A stretch of DNA of 64,000 nt, taken from the NCBI RefSeq assembly GCF_000024345.1, contig NC_013729.1:1-64000 (forward strand), read 5' to 3'. Below are positions 1-9,919 of this stretch, in pieces; position 1 is the stretch's first letter, and each line of letters begins with the position of its first letter. The position numbers and the translations under genes were made by a program. The notes under the pieces are model-generated. The model did not search any database. It saw only the letters and a list, made by a program, of their open reading frames with translations, and was not told the DNA's origin. The stretch comes from Kribbella flavida DSM 17836. Its GTDB lineage: Bacteria; Actinomycetota; Actinomycetes; Propionibacteriales; Kribbellaceae.

Positions 1-428
1 AGTTTTCCACAGGTCTGTGGAGAAACCGGCTCCGGAGCTGTGTGCAGAGAGAGCTCCGTGCAGCTACCCACCGCGATCGGCCCACCACAGCTGCGCTTCG
101 ACGTCCACCCGACACGCCGCAAGTTGCCCCCAATTTGGGCCCATAGCCTGTGGATGACGGCTTGAACGTGCCCGACGGGACTTGTTAGCGTCAGCCCTTC
201 ACACCAGAGGTCCCACTCTCCCCCACCGGTAACCAACTTGTCCCTCCCGTCGTTCACAACTGTGGACAACCGTGTGGACAATGAGGACGACCGGTTGAGG
301 AGACCAGCGATTGCGACGTGCGGCCACCGGTCGCGCGAGCAGTGGCCGGAGATCGGGACGAGGTCGCACCGGCCGGGCTGACTGCCCGGCCGACCGGCCA
401 CCGCAGCGATGGATTCGGGGAGCAACGC
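1..428. promoter_or_regulatory. dnaA upstream region with DnaA-box-like 9-mers
   Basis: No convincing gene lies here. The stretch begins with TTTTCCACA (3-11), part of a small CCACAG/CTGTGG inverted repeat (7-20). Just before dnaA it has two tight TGTGGACAA boxes at 261-269 and 273-281, which match the high-GC actinobacterial DnaA box TTGTCCACA on the other strand. Boxes here are expected for dnaA autoregulation and may be the right edge of an origin region shared with the rpmH side, which lies outside the window. The promoter elements themselves cannot be fixed by eye. Confidence 0.7.
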
Positions 429-2156
429 GTGGTCGAGGACCAGTCCGCCAGTGCCGGCGGCAGGGCAGAAGTGAAGGATCTGGACGAGGCCTGGACCCGG
501 GTGCTCGCCGGCCTGCCCCCGAACCAGCGGGCCTGGCTGACCAACTCGCGGCCGGTCACCCTGCACGAGAGCACGGCGATCGTCGCGGTGCCGGACGACT
601 TCACCCGCGGTCAGCTCGAGACCCGGCTCCGGCCGGACCTGGAGCGGATCCTCAGCGAGAGCTTCGGCCGGGACATCCGGATCGCGGTGACCGTCGATCC
701 CTCGCTGGACCCCGAGCTCCGTGAGCCGGCCCCGCAGCAGCCGGTGCAGGAACCGGTCCGGCAGTCCATGCCGCTGCACCAGCCGCCGCAGTACCAGCAA
801 CACCAGTCCGGTCAGTTGCAGCCGAGCCAGCAGCAGCAACCGGCGTACGGGCAGCCGAGTCCGCAGCGGCACGACCAGTACCAGCAGCCGGCGCCTACCC
901 CGCAGCAACCGGAGCAGCGCAGCCAGCACGCGCAGCCGAGTCAGCCTTTGCAGACGGAAGGCTCCTACCAGCCGACGATCCAGTCCGCGCTGTCCGCGCC
1001 GGACGCGATCGGCCAGCACAACCACCCGCTGCACCAGCAGGTCCAGCAGCCGCTCGGCTCGGTCGCGCCGCCGCCGAACGGGTCAGCGCCCAGCCAGACG
1101 GCCACCGAGGCGCACGGCGAGGCACGGCTCAACCCGAAGTACACCTTCGAGACGTTCGTCATCGGCAGCTCGAACCGGTTCGCCCACGCCGCCGCGGTCG
1201 CGGTCGCCGAGGCCCCGGGCAAGGCGTACAACCCGCAGCTGATCTACGGCGACTCCGGGCTCGGCAAGACCCACCTGCTGCACGCGATCGGTCACTACGT
1301 CCGCAGCCTCTACACCGGGGCCCGGGTCCGGTACGTGTCCAGCGAAGAGTTCACCAACGACTTCATCAACGCGATCCGCGACGACAAGGCGTCCCAGTTC
1401 CAGCGCCGGTACCGCGACGTCGACGTGCTGCTGATCGACGACATCCAGTTCCTGGAAGGCAAGATCCAGACCCAGGAGGAGTTCTTCCACACCTTCAACA
1501 CCCTGCACAACGCGAACAAGCAGATCGTGATCAGCTCCGACCGGGCGCCGAAACGCCTGGAGGCGCTGGAGGACCGGCTGCGCAACCGGTTCGAGTGGGG
1601 CCTGATCACCGACATCCAGCCGCCCGACCTGGAGACCCGGATCGCGATCCTGCGCAAGAAGGCGGCCACCGAGCGGCTGACCGCGCCGCCGGAGGTGCTC
1701 GAGTTCATCGCCAGCAAGGTGCAGACCAACATCCGTGAGCTCGAGGGCGCGCTGATCCGGGTCACCGCGTTCGCCAGCCTGAACCGGCAGCCGGTCGACC
1801 TGAGCCTGGCCGAGATCGTGCTCAAGGACCTGATCCCCGAGGGCAGCAAGCCTGAGGTGACGGCGAGCATGATCATGGGCCAGACCGCGTCGTACTTCGG
1901 GCTGTCGATCGACGACCTCTGCGGATCGAGCCGAAGCCGGGTGCTGGTGACCGCCCGGCAGATCGCGATGTACCTGTGCCGCGAACTGACCGATCTGTCG
2001 CTGCCGAAGATCGGCCAGCAGTTCGGCGGCCGCGACCACACCACCGTGATGCACGCCGAGCGCAAGATCCGGCAACTGATGTCGGAACGGCGCAGCGTCT
2101 TCAACCAGGTCACCGAACTGACCAACCGGATCAAGCACCAGGCCAAGCAGCAGTGA
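429..2156 (+). CDS. dnaA: Chromosomal replication initiator protein DnaA
   Basis: DnaA is the AAA+ ATPase that binds oriC boxes, opens the duplex and loads the helicase. The 575-residue product shows the four expected parts. There is a short N-terminal domain I, then a long low-complexity linker rich in Gln, Pro and Ser (roughly residues 95-235). The AAA+ core carries Walker [12 protein letters not shown] and Walker [12 protein letters not shown]. The C-terminal helix-turn-helix carries the family signature [15 protein letters not shown]. The GTG at 429 is chosen because GGGGAG sits 6 bp upstream; a GTG at 318 would add 37 residues without a family match or clear ribosome site. The expanded linker is usual for actinobacteria. 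It is followed by the oriC region and dnaN. Confidence 0.97.
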   Translation: MVEDQSASAGGRAEVKDLDEAWTRVLAGLPPNQRAWLTNSRPVTLHESTAIVAVPDDFTRGQLETRLRPDLERILSESFGRDIRIAVTVDPSLDPELREPAPQQPVQEPVRQSMPLHQPPQYQQHQSGQLQPSQQQQPAYGQPSPQRHDQYQQPAPTPQQPEQRSQHAQPSQPLQTEGSYQPTIQSALSAPDAIGQHNHPLHQQVQQPLGSVAPPPNGSAPSQTATEAHGEARLNPKYTFETFVIGSSNRFAHAAAVAVAEAPGKAYNPQLIYGDSGLGKTHLLHAIGHYVRSLYTGARVRYVSSEEFTNDFINAIRDDKASQFQRRYRDVDVLLIDDIQFLEGKIQTQEEFFHTFNTLHNANKQIVISSDRAPKRLEALEDRLRNRFEWGLITDIQPPDLETRIAILRKKAATERLTAPPEVLEFIASKVQTNIRELEGALIRVTAFASLNRQPVDLSLAEIVLKDLIPEGSKPEVTASMIMGQTASYFGLSIDDLCGSSRSRVLVTARQIAMYLCRELTDLSLPKIGQQFGGRDHTTVMHAERKIRQLMSERRSVFNQVTELTNRIKHQAKQQ

Positions 2157-2688
2157 GCCCCGGACCGGGTCCTGGCACCGCGCGCGACGCGGGCCACGAC
2201 CCGGTCTCGGGTACCACACAGGTTGGGGATACCGCTGTGGATAACTGTGGGTATCCCGGTGGACGAAGGGCACTTCGCTGTGGAGGGCCTGTGGGGACAG
2301 TTCTCGTCATCACCAGGCGTCCCCAGGCAAGCCCGATTTCGTCCACACCCCACACACAGGGTGATTTGGGGTCTGACCTGCGGTTTCGCGGCTTTTCCAC
2401 ACTATCCACCGGTGCGAAGAACCCTATGGAATCCCTAGAGAGTTCCAAGTCCACAAATGGTTCGAGCGGCCCAACCTGGGGAAAACTCCACTTTCGGGCC
2501 CGCTCGGCGGGCCGTTCCGCCAGCTCCCGACCCCGCTCTTGTGGGCGCTCTTCTGGGCACTGTCCACGGAACCTGTCAGGCTGTCCGTGGAAGGTGGCGA
2601 ACCGCCGCGTCAAGGCCGGTGGGGGCACATCACATCCGTCCGTGGCAGGATCTGCCTGGCACACAGCCGAATCAGGAGGCACCCAGCG
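2157..2688. other. oriC: oriC region (dnaA-dnaN intergenic)
   Basis: A non-coding stretch of about 530 bp lies between dnaA and dnaN, the standard actinobacterial oriC location. It contains a perfect DnaA box TGTGGATAA (2236-2244), and related 9-mers TCGTCCACA (2339-2347), TTTTCCACA (2393-2401), CTATCCACC (2402-2410) and AAGTCCACA (2447-2455), with more degenerate copies nearby. The part around 2390-2460 is the most AT-rich and could include the unwinding element. The right end also carries the dnaN promoter and leader. Assignment as oriC rests on position plus boxes; no replication data are visible. Confidence 0.85.
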
Positions 2689-3834
2689 GTGAAGTTTCGC
2701 GTCGAGCGCGACGTACTGGCCGAGTCGGTGGCCTGGGCCGCGCGCAGCTTGCCCAGTCGTCCCAGCGTCCCGATCCTCGCCGGACTTCTCGTCGAGGCCG
2801 AGGAAGGGCAGATCACCCTGTCCGGCTTCGACTACGAGACCTCCGTGCGCGTCACCGTTCCGGCCCAGGTGGCCGACACCGGCAAGTGCCTGATCTCCGG
2901 CCGGCTCGTGGCCGACATCTCCAAGAGCCTGCCCAACCAGCCCGTGGACATCGCTGTGGACGGCGCGAAGGCCCAGGTCACCTGCGGCAGTTCGCGCTTC
3001 ACGCTCCAGACGCTTCCCACCGAGGAATATCCGGCGCTGCCCGACCTGCCGGCGGCCAGCGGGACCGTGCGCAGCGACGTCTTCGCCCAGGCGGTGTCCC
3101 AGGTGGTCACCGCCGCCGGCCGTGAGGACACCCTCCCGGTGCTGACCGGCGTCCGGGTCGAGATCGAAGGCTCGACCATCTCCCTGCTCGCCACCGACCG
3201 GTACCGGCTGGCGATCCGCGAACTGGAGTGGAACCCGCAGTCCCCCGACGCCTCGGCGGCCGCGCTGATTCCGGCCCGGGTGCTGTCCGAGACCGCCAAG
3301 GCGATGACCGGCACCGACATCATCGTGTCGCTGGCGGCTCCGGGCAGCGGTGACGGCATCGTCGGTTTCGAGGGCGAGGTCTCCGGCGGCAACCGCCGGG
3401 CGACCACCCGGCTGCTGGACGGGGAGTTCCCGAAGGTCCGCGGCATCATCCCGACCGACTCCGCGATCGCCACGCGGGTCCGGCTCGACACCGCGACCCT
3501 GGTCGAGGCGGTCAAACGGGTCGCGCTGGTCGCCGAGCGCAACGCTCCGGTCCGGCTCACGTTCTCCGAGGACTCGGTCACGCTCGACGCCGGCAGCGGC
3601 GACGAGGCGCAGGCGTCGGAGTCGATTGAGGCGCGGGTGGTCGGGGAACCGGTCACCGTCGGCTTCAATCCGACGTACCTGCTCGACGGACTCAATGCGA
3701 TCGGAACACCGGTGGCGCACCTGGCGTTCACCCAGGCGACGAAGCCGGCCGAGCTGACCGGGGTCACCGACTTCGACGGTGACCCGATCGCCGAGTTCCG
3801 GTACGTGCTGATGCCGGTGCGCCTGAACAGCTGA
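2689..3834 (+). CDS. dnaN: DNA polymerase III beta sliding clamp
   Basis: The 381-residue product is the ring-shaped processivity clamp that holds Pol III on DNA and recruits repair and replication partners. Length and sequence match the family: it starts VKFRVERDVLAESVAWAAR and ends with the typical tail EFRYVLMPVRLNS. The GTG at 2689 is preceded by a strong AGGAGG (2674-2679) at 9 bp, so upstream in-frame starts are rejected. It is followed 46 bp later by gnd and then recF, a normal order in this group. Confidence 0.96.
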   Translation: MKFRVERDVLAESVAWAARSLPSRPSVPILAGLLVEAEEGQITLSGFDYETSVRVTVPAQVADTGKCLISGRLVADISKSLPNQPVDIAVDGAKAQVTCGSSRFTLQTLPTEEYPALPDLPAASGTVRSDVFAQAVSQVVTAAGREDTLPVLTGVRVEIEGSTISLLATDRYRLAIRELEWNPQSPDASAAALIPARVLSETAKAMTGTDIIVSLAAPGSGDGIVGFEGEVSGGNRRATTRLLDGEFPKVRGIIPTDSAIATRVRLDTATLVEAVKRVALVAERNAPVRLTFSEDSVTLDAGSGDEAQASESIEARVVGEPVTVGFNPTYLLDGLNAIGTPVAHLAFTQATKPAELTGVTDFDGDPIAEFRYVLMPVRLNS

Positions 3835-3880
3835 GGATCAGCAGACCCACGGGAAAGCCAACAGAACAAGGGGATTCACG

Positions 3881-4795
3881 ATGGAGCTCGGCCTTGTCGG
3901 TCTCGGCAAGATGGGCGGCAACATGCGCCAGCGGATTCGCAACGGCGGCCACACGGTGATCGGACTGGACCACAACCAGGACATCTCCGACGCCACCGAC
4001 ACCGCTGACATGGTCGGCAAGTTGACCGCCGAGGGGCAGCCGCGGGTGGTCTGGGTGATGGTGCCGGTGCAGGCCATCGACCCGGTCGTCAACGAGCTGG
4101 CCGAGCTGCTGTCGCCCGGCGACATCGTGATCGACGGCGGCAACTCCCGCTGGACCGACGACACCCGCCGGTCCGCGCTGCTGGCCGAGAAGGGCATCAA
4201 GTTCGTCGACTGCGGCGTCTCCGGTGGCGTCTGGGGCCTGGAGAACGGCTACGCCCTGATGGTCGGCGGCGAGGCGGAGACGATCGCCACGCTGATGCCG
4301 ATCTTCACCGCCCTCAAGCCCGAGGGCGACTTCGGCTTCGTGCACGCCGGCAAGGTCGGAGCCGGGCACTTCACCAAGATGGTGCACAACGGCATCGAGT
4401 ACGCGATCATGCAGGCGTACGCCGAGGGCTTCGAGCTGCTGGAGGCGGCCGACATCGTCGACAGCGTGCCGGAGGCGTTCGAGTCCTGGCGCGAGGGCAC
4501 CGTGATCCGGTCCTGGCTGCTCGACCTGATGGTGAACGCGCTCAAGGACGACACCCACCTGGACAAGATCCGCGGCTACGCCGAGGACTCCGGCGAGGGC
4601 CGCTGGACCGTCGAGGCCGCGATCGACCACGCCGTACCGGTGCCGGCGATCGCCGCGTCGCTGTTCGCCCGGTTCGCCTCCCGGCAGGAGGACTCGCCGG
4701 CGATGAAGGCGATCGCCGCGATGCGCAACCAGTTCGGCGGGCACGCGGTGAAGGGTGCCGAGGACCCGTCGTACGCGACGCCGCCCCAGCACTGA
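3881..4795 (+). CDS. gnd: 6-phosphogluconate dehydrogenase, decarboxylating (short NAD-type)
   Basis: The enzyme oxidises 6-phosphogluconate to ribulose 5-phosphate and CO2 in the pentose phosphate pathway, in the cytosol. The 304-residue length fits the short class often linked to NAD. Visible motifs are the Rossmann GLGKMGGNM at the N-terminus, [11 protein letters not shown], the substrate-binding [19 protein letters not shown], and the catalytic-lysine segment [21 protein letters not shown] lies upstream of the ATG. Its place between dnaN and recF is a recurring actinobacterial arrangement with no obvious functional link. The stop is only 1 bp from the recF start, implying co-translation. 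Confidence 0.95.
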   Translation: MELGLVGLGKMGGNMRQRIRNGGHTVIGLDHNQDISDATDTADMVGKLTAEGQPRVVWVMVPVQAIDPVVNELAELLSPGDIVIDGGNSRWTDDTRRSALLAEKGIKFVDCGVSGGVWGLENGYALMVGGEAETIATLMPIFTALKPEGDFGFVHAGKVGAGHFTKMVHNGIEYAIMQAYAEGFELLEAADIVDSVPEAFESWREGTVIRSWLLDLMVNALKDDTHLDKIRGYAEDSGEGRWTVEAAIDHAVPVPAIAASLFARFASRQEDSPAMKAIAAMRNQFGGHAVKGAEDPSYATPPQH

Positions 4796-4796
4796 G

Positions 4797-5936
4797 GTGT
4801 ACGTCACCGCCCTGGGACTGCTCGACTTCCGGTCGTACCAGCAGGCGGAGGTCGAGCTCACCCCGGGCGTGACGGCCTTCGTCGGCCCCAACGGCCACGG
4901 CAAGACCAACCTGGTCGAGGCGATCCACTACACCGCGACCCTCGGGTCGCACCGGGTGGCGACCGACGCTCCGCTGGTCCGGGCCGGTGCACCGCGTGCG
5001 ATTGTGCGCACCGAGGTCCGCGGCCAGTACGAGCGGGACGTCGTGATCGAGCTGGAAATCAATCCTGGCAAGGCAAACCGGGCCCGGATCAACCGGTCGC
5101 CGGTCCCCCGGCCCCGGGAAGTGCTCGGTCTGTTGCGCACGGTGCTGTTCGCGCCCGAGGATCTCGCCCTGGTGAAGGGCGATCCGTCCGAACGGCGCCG
5201 GTTCCTGGACGAGCTGCTCACGTTGCGGACACCGCGGATGGCCGGCGTCCGGCAGGACTACGACCGGGTGCTCAAGCAGCGCAACTCGTTGCTGCGCAGC
5301 GCCTCGATGGCCCGCCGGCAGAACCGTGGCGCCGCCGCGGAGGGACAGCTCCGGACCCTGGAGATCTGGGACGCGAACCTGGCGCGTACCGGGGCGGAGC
5401 TGCTCGCCACCCGGCTCGAGCTGCTGGAAGCCCTGCGTCCGCTGGTCGCCGGCGGCTACGACGCAGTTGCCCGAGGCAAGGGTGACGCCCGGCTGGAGTA
5501 CAAGTCCTCGGTCCGGCTCGAGCCTGGCGTGACCTCGCGCGAGCAGCTGGCCGAGGTGCTGCTGGCCACGGTGCACGAGAAGCGGGCGGACGAGCTCGAC
5601 CGCGGCGTCTCCCTGGTCGGGCCGCACCGCGACGACGTCCTGCTCGGGCTCGGGGACTTGCCGGCGAAGGGGTACGCGAGTCACGGTGAGTCGTGGTCGT
5701 TCGCGCTCGCGCTGCGGCTGGCGTCGTACGAGTTGCTGCGGGCGGACGGAGGTGAGCCGGTGCTGATCCTGGACGACGTGTTCGCCGAGCTGGACACCCA
5801 GCGCCGCGACCGGCTGGCCGAGCTGGTCGCGCCCGCGGAGCAGGTCCTGGTCACCGCGGCGGTCGGCGCCGACGTGCCCGAGGAGCTGTCCGGTGTCCGG
5901 TTCGCCGTCGGGGACGGGTCGGTCCAGCGTGCCTGA
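4797..5936 (+). CDS. recF: DNA replication and repair protein RecF
   Basis: RecF is an SMC-like ATPase that acts with RecO and RecR to load RecA at single-strand gaps. The 379-residue protein has Walker [10 protein letters not shown] near residue 30, the ABC signature [20 protein letters not shown] and Walker [14 protein letters not shown] near the C-terminus. The GTG at 4797 is preferred because it begins [14 protein letters not shown], the canonical RecF N-terminus, one base after the gnd stop. No strong ribosome site is seen, consistent with coupling to gnd translation. The end overlaps the next gene. Confidence 0.96.
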   Translation: MYVTALGLLDFRSYQQAEVELTPGVTAFVGPNGHGKTNLVEAIHYTATLGSHRVATDAPLVRAGAPRAIVRTEVRGQYERDVVIELEINPGKANRARINRSPVPRPREVLGLLRTVLFAPEDLALVKGDPSERRRFLDELLTLRTPRMAGVRQDYDRVLKQRNSLLRSASMARRQNRGAAAEGQLRTLEIWDANLARTGAELLATRLELLEALRPLVAGGYDAVARGKGDARLEYKSSVRLEPGVTSREQLAEVLLATVHEKRADELDRGVSLVGPHRDDVLLGLGDLPAKGYASHGESWSFALALRLASYELLRADGGEPVLILDDVFAELDTQRRDRLAELVAPAEQVLVTAAVGADVPEELSGVRFAVGDGSVQRA

Positions 5937-6513
5937 ACCCCGGAATTCCTCTGAGAGCGGCAACGAGAGCGAGCCGCTCCCGGTGCTGCCGGCGGAGGAA
6001 CCGGAGCACGACAAGCACGGGCTCGACCTGGCGAAGTCCCTGGCCGGCCGGCTGAAGGGCGCGGCGGCGGCGAACGGACCGACCCGGCCGGTCCTGCGCC
6101 GCCGGCGGCGCCGCGGGATCGACGGCACCCAGGTCAGCGGGGCCCGGCCGGACGACCGCGACCCGCAGCGGCTCACCGCGACGCTCGGCCGGCTGATGCG
6201 CGACCAGGGCTGGGAGGTCGACGTCGCCGTGCACGGGGTGATGGCCCGCTGGCCGTCGATCGTCGGCCCGGAGATGGCCGAGCACTGCAAGCCGGAGAGC
6301 TACGAGGACACCCAGCTGACGGTGCGCACCGACTCGACCGCCTGGGCGACCCAGCTGAAGATGCTCGCGCCAGACCTGATCCGCCGGCTCAACGCCGAGC
6401 TCGGCGACGGCACCGTCACGCACGTCAACGTGCAGGGTCCGCACGCGCCCAGCTGGCGCAAAGGCCCCCGCACCGTCCGCGGCGGCCGCGGCCCCCGCGA
6501 CACGTACGGCTGA
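5929..6513 (+). CDS. dciA: DUF721/DciA-family protein (putative helicase-loading factor)
   Basis: The 194-residue protein has a disordered, charged N-terminal half with an Arg-rich patch (LRRRRRRG) and a C-terminal DUF721 domain, visible as [20 protein letters not shown] followed by a [20 protein letters not shown] segment. DUF721 proteins are the DciA group, which interact with the replicative helicase DnaB in bacteria lacking DnaC/DnaI. The location after recF is typical of actinobacteria. The GTG at 5929 overlaps the recF stop by 8 bp; a GTG at 5893 is possible. In many relatives gyrB follows directly, but here about 3.7 kb intervenes. Confidence 0.88.
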   Translation: MPEPRNSSESGNESEPLPVLPAEEPEHDKHGLDLAKSLAGRLKGAAAANGPTRPVLRRRRRRGIDGTQVSGARPDDRDPQRLTATLGRLMRDQGWEVDVAVHGVMARWPSIVGPEMAEHCKPESYEDTQLTVRTDSTAWATQLKMLAPDLIRRLNAELGDGTVTHVNVQGPHAPSWRKGPRTVRGGRGPRDTYG

Positions 6514-6768
6514 GTCGCCCGAACCGGCGTACGGCGTCGCACGCAAGGCGCCTGGACCGAGGTGTCGCGCTGCCGACGAAGCCCGCCGGACACGCGTGAG
6601 ACGCCGCCGACGGGAGCCCGCGAACCGGCGTACGGCGGGTGGCGCGGGAGGTCCGGGCGCTCTCGTGGCGGCTCTCGGAGGAATTCCGGGATTTCGCGGC
6701 CGGGACGGCGACTGCTGGGCCGGCATCAGCTTGCGGATCCGACCCGGCTCTCGCCTAGGATCGGCGCG

Positions 6769-8091
6769 ATGCTCACGCTCGTCGACGGATTCCGCGAGAT
6801 GGTCCACCTGATCGGAGACACCTTCCGGTTGTGGTGGCGGAACCTGCTGCCACTGGCCACCTGGTTCCTGGCCGGGTACGTCGGCTTCCGCGCCTCGATC
6901 AACGGGGCGATCTGGCTCAGCCAGCACCAGCACAAGAGCCTGGCGTTCGGTCTGTTCTCGGCCGGGTTGCTGATCCAGATCGCCGCCTCGGTCGGCATGA
7001 TCCGGACCTGCGCCACCTCGCTGTACCGCTGGCGCGCCGCGGCCGAGGACCAGTCCGAGGAGACCTCGGACCCGACCCAGCAGAACCTGATGGAACTGCT
7101 GTCGGTCACGCTGCTGCCGCTGGTCGCGGTCTGGTCCGCATGGGGGTTTCTCGAGCAGGCGATCAGCGAACTGTCGGTCAGCACGCTGGTCCAGCTCGGT
7201 ACCGGACCCGGTACGCAGTTCTTCGAGATCGGCGGGGACGCCTGGCGTGGCTACCTGCCGGCCATCGTGATCCTGCTGGTCCTCCGCCGGGTGGTCGAGG
7301 CGATCGACGACCGGTGGCCGAGCCGGCCGGCGAAGTTCGTCCAGGTTTGGGCCGAGGCGTTTTTCCTGCTGCTGACCGTCCTGGTCGTGCCGCGGGCGAT
7401 CGACCAGTTGAAGGGCTGGCTCGAGGTCCGCAACTTCTGGGTCGTCACCGTCGACTGGTGGGGTGACGTCAAGGACTTCTTCGAGGGCATCAACGTCCCG
7501 GTCCCGGCCGGGCTCGAGTTCCTCTGGGGCTTCTTCTGGGAGACCCTGTGGCCGCTGTTCAAGGAGGGCGTCGGTGAGCCACTGACGTGGCTCGCGATCA
7601 CCACCGTCGTCTTCGGCCACCGCGTCCTGTCCGGCAGCAGCGTGCTCCGGGGCACCCGGCTGGAGCGCCGGCTCGGCGGCGAGGTGGTCGTGCAGCCGCC
7701 GCAGAACCGGATCGTGGCGCTCACCAACAAGGCGCCCAACCTGGTGCTCGGCGGGCTGCGGGAGAAGTTCTACCCGACCCTGAACGCGTTCCGGCTGCTG
7801 GTTCGGGTCGGGCCGGTCTTTCTCGGCGTCGTCTGCCTGGTCTACACGTTCTGGACGCTCGGCGACAACTGGTCGCAGTACTCGGTGATGCACTTGATCG
7901 GGGTGCACGGCGAGCGGTGGGGCCTGATGAACTACGAGATCGCGGACCTGGTCGCGAGCATCATCTTCGAGACGCTGCGGATCGCGTTGCTGGCCGCGGC
8001 GTTCGACCTCTGCATCTCGGTCGGCGCCCAGCGCCGGGCCGAGGCGGCCGCGTCGACCGGCATCCCCGAGGGCGAGCCGGTCCGGAGCTGA
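6769..8091 (+). CDS. Uncharacterised polytopic membrane protein
   Basis: The 440-residue protein shows about eight hydrophobic segments, for example around residues 20-45, 55-75, 105-130, 160-175, 190-210, 265-285, 345-365 and 395-420, separated by polar loops. There is a Trp-rich stretch around the centre (FLWGFFWETLWPLF). No catalytic motif or named family was recognised. The ATG at 6769 has AGGA 8 bp upstream and starts just before the first membrane segment; upstream in-frame sequence looks non-coding. It faces tail-to-tail the three-gene envelope operon 8143-9919, and both sit inside the recF-dciA/gyrB interval. A shared envelope role is inference only. Confidence 0.8.
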   Translation: MLTLVDGFREMVHLIGDTFRLWWRNLLPLATWFLAGYVGFRASINGAIWLSQHQHKSLAFGLFSAGLLIQIAASVGMIRTCATSLYRWRAAAEDQSEETSDPTQQNLMELLSVTLLPLVAVWSAWGFLEQAISELSVSTLVQLGTGPGTQFFEIGGDAWRGYLPAIVILLVLRRVVEAIDDRWPSRPAKFVQVWAEAFFLLLTVLVVPRAIDQLKGWLEVRNFWVVTVDWWGDVKDFFEGINVPVPAGLEFLWGFFWETLWPLFKEGVGEPLTWLAITTVVFGHRVLSGSSVLRGTRLERRLGGEVVVQPPQNRIVALTNKAPNLVLGGLREKFYPTLNAFRLLVRVGPVFLGVVCLVYTFWTLGDNWSQYSVMHLIGVHGERWGLMNYEIADLVASIIFETLRIALLAAAFDLCISVGAQRRAEAAASTGIPEGEPVRS

Positions 8092-8142
8092 CCGCCCCCG
8101 ACGGCGGCCTGCACCACGCCGGTGCACCCGGCGCCTGGCCGG

Positions 8143-8703
8143 CTAGAAGGTGATCAGGACCCGGCGGAAGTCCTGACGGGTCTCCACCTGGATGCCGTTC
8201 AGGTGCTCGACGGCCGAGGCCGGGACAACGAACACCTTGGCGACCTCGTTGGCCTGGTTGCGCTTGAGCGGCTTGTCGTCGTTCGAGCAGTACGTCGTGA
8301 GCGGCAGCCGGAACACCTCGACGCTTTTCCACACGTTGCCACGGTCGTCGCGCAGCGAGGCCTCGCAAGTGAAGCCGCCGCCGCCCATCCGCAGGCCGTC
8401 GAGCGGTGTCAGCTTGACCTTCACCAGGACCACCACGGCACCGGCCGTGAGGCCATCGACCGGGATTTCCTTGCGCTGCTCGTCGGCCAGCCGGGCATAG
8501 GGCTGCATCGACTCCACCTGCCAGGTGACCTTGTCGATCGTCACCGGCCCACGCTCGACCACCTCGGTGACAGCGCCGTCGTTCCAGACCTGCTCTTCGT
8601 CGCCGAGATAGGTGCGCAGCAGCAGGAAGGCGCTCAGCGCGAGCAGCGTCAGCAGCAGCGCCACCTGCGCGGTCAGCCTGAACACACGGTCGGACACCTT
8701 CAT
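8143..8703 (-). CDS. Single-span membrane-anchored protein, third gene of envelope operon
   Basis: The 186-residue protein has one N-terminal membrane segment (about residues 10-30, VALLLTLLALSAFLLLRTYL) and a mostly beta-like extracytoplasmic domain with two cysteines (FTCEA and TTYCSN) that could form a disulfide. No enzyme motif is visible. Its start overlaps the stop of the upstream gene by 4 bp (ATGA), so it is translationally coupled. The overall plan, one anchor plus a small beta domain, resembles DUF4352-type proteins, but this is a structural impression only. Confidence 0.8.
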   Translation of the reverse strand: MKVSDRVFRLTAQVALLLTLLALSAFLLLRTYLGDEEQVWNDGAVTEVVERGPVTIDKVTWQVESMQPYARLADEQRKEIPVDGLTAGAVVVLVKVKLTPLDGLRMGGGGFTCEASLRDDRGNVWKSVEVFRLPLTTYCSNDDKPLKRNQANEVAKVFVVPASAVEHLNGIQVETRQDFRRVLITF

Positions 8704-9290
8704 GACGCCACCCGGATCGAGTCCTTCTGCACGTTGTACTGGTCGGCCGCGTTGTCGACCGACCGCTCGGCGATCTGCTCGCTCGGCACGCCGAGATCGA
8801 CGGCCAGCTCCTGGGCGAGGGAGTTGAAGAGCTGGGTGGGTTTGGCCCGGAAGGTCAACCCGGCCAGGTCCGAGGGGTTCACCTCGTAGACGAACGTTCC
8901 GGTCCGCGCGAAACCGGGCTCGGGGAAGTCGATCGCGCTGGCGATGATCTGCGAGACCGGTGCGTAGACCGACCCGCCGTCGGCGGTCAGCGTCGTCTCG
9001 GTCCGGGCGGGCTTGCCCGGGCCCCGGACCGCGTCGTACTCGACCGCGACGAACACACCCTCGGTCGTGACGGCCTTGTCGTCGGTGCCGGTCACGAAGC
9101 TGCGAGCGAACTTGACCCGGGTGATCGTGAACGTCGAGTCGCCGTACTTCAGGTCGGTGCCGACGGTGCCCTCGGTGACCACCCGGGTGGAGTCGTCGAA
9201 GACCTGGTCCGGGTCGGCCAGCCTGACCACTCCGCCGAGCAGGACGAAGAGCACGCCGACAATCACGGTGGCGGGCCGGTAGAGCCTCAA
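8700..9290 (-). CDS. Single-span membrane-anchored protein, second gene of envelope operon
   Basis: The 196-residue protein begins with a signal-anchor (about residues 5-22, PATVIVGVLFVLLGGVV) and continues as an extracytoplasmic domain of roughly 170 residues, rich in Thr, Val and Asp with the rhythm of a beta sandwich. No recognised motif is present. It overlaps both neighbours by 4 bp, a hallmark of translational coupling and usually of a stoichiometric complex. The product could be a partner of the proteins at 8143 and 9287; function unknown. Confidence 0.8.
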   Translation of the reverse strand: MRLYRPATVIVGVLFVLLGGVVRLADPDQVFDDSTRVVTEGTVGTDLKYGDSTFTITRVKFARSFVTGTDDKAVTTEGVFVAVEYDAVRGPGKPARTETTLTADGGSVYAPVSQIIASAIDFPEPGFARTGTFVYEVNPSDLAGLTFRAKPTQLFNSLAQELAVDLGVPSEQIAERSVDNAADQYNVQKDSIRVAS

Positions 9291-9919
9291 CTGTCCTCCT
9301 TCTCGGTCTCGATCGTCGCCGGGATCCGGACCACGGTGACCGCCGTCTCGTCGTGCCAGTACGGCTTGCCGGACGCGCCGGTCACCTCGTCCGGGGCGGT
9401 GTACTGCTCGCCGAGCACGCCGATCTCGACCTTCTCCGCGGCGAAGTCGACCGGTACGTCGAACTTCGCCGTGCAGGGCTGGGCCGGCAGACCGTAGACG
9501 GTGACGTAGCCCAGCTCGCCCTGGCAGCTCGCGCCGTTCGACTCGATCGGTTCCTGGCCGCCGCCGGGCACCAGCCGGAGCAGGTCGCCGGGCACGAAGT
9601 AGCTGGTCTTGGTCTCCTCGTCGATGTTCTTCAGGTCAAAGGAGATCTGCAGCCAGGTCTCGGCCTTGCCGTACTCGGTCTTCGGGCGGCGGATGATCTT
9701 GGCACTGGTGAAACCGAACTCGAACCGGCCGGCCTCGACGGTCACCGGGGCCTCGACGGTCGGGATCGAGCGTCCCTGGTGCTCCTTCCAGCCGCCGGTG
9801 ACCGTGATGACCAGCGCGAGCACCACGACGACCGCCAGCGCGATCAGCCACTTGCGCCGGTGCCGATGGATCACCCGATCGGCGATCATGGCGTCGATGA
9901 CGTCGTCGAGACTCTCCAC
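9287..9919 (-). CDS. Single-span membrane-anchored protein, first gene of envelope operon
   Basis: The 210-residue protein has a short basic cytoplasmic start (HRHRRKW), one membrane segment (LIALAVVVVLALVITVTGGW) and a beta-rich outer domain with two cysteines (GASCQGE and AQPCTAK). The GTG at 9919, beginning VESLDDVIDAMIADRV, is chosen because sequence upstream loses coding character and runs into the gyrB leader. It is the promoter-proximal gene of three overlapping genes transcribed away from gyrB. No family was recognised with certainty; it looks like a DUF4352-type immunoglobulin-like protein. Confidence 0.78.
   Translation of the reverse strand: MESLDDVIDAMIADRVIHRHRRKWLIALAVVVVLALVITVTGGWKEHQGRSIPTVEAPVTVEAGRFEFGFTSAKIIRRPKTEYGKAETWLQISFDLKNIDEETKTSYFVPGDLLRLVPGGGQEPIESNGASCQGELGYVTVYGLPAQPCTAKFDVPVDFAAEKVEIGVLGEQYTAPDEVTGASGKPYWHDETAVTVVRIPATIETEKEDS

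Noticed and set aside
318..428. Upstream extension of dnaA to GTG 318
   Set aside because: No ribosome site, no family match; GGGGAG precedes GTG 429.
1083..2273. 396-residue minus-strand frame over dnaA
   Set aside because: Low-complexity Arg/Val/Leu-rich shadow opposite dnaA.
4542..6290. 582-residue minus-strand frame over gnd, recF and dciA
   Set aside because: Antisense shadow with Arg/Pro-rich low complexity.
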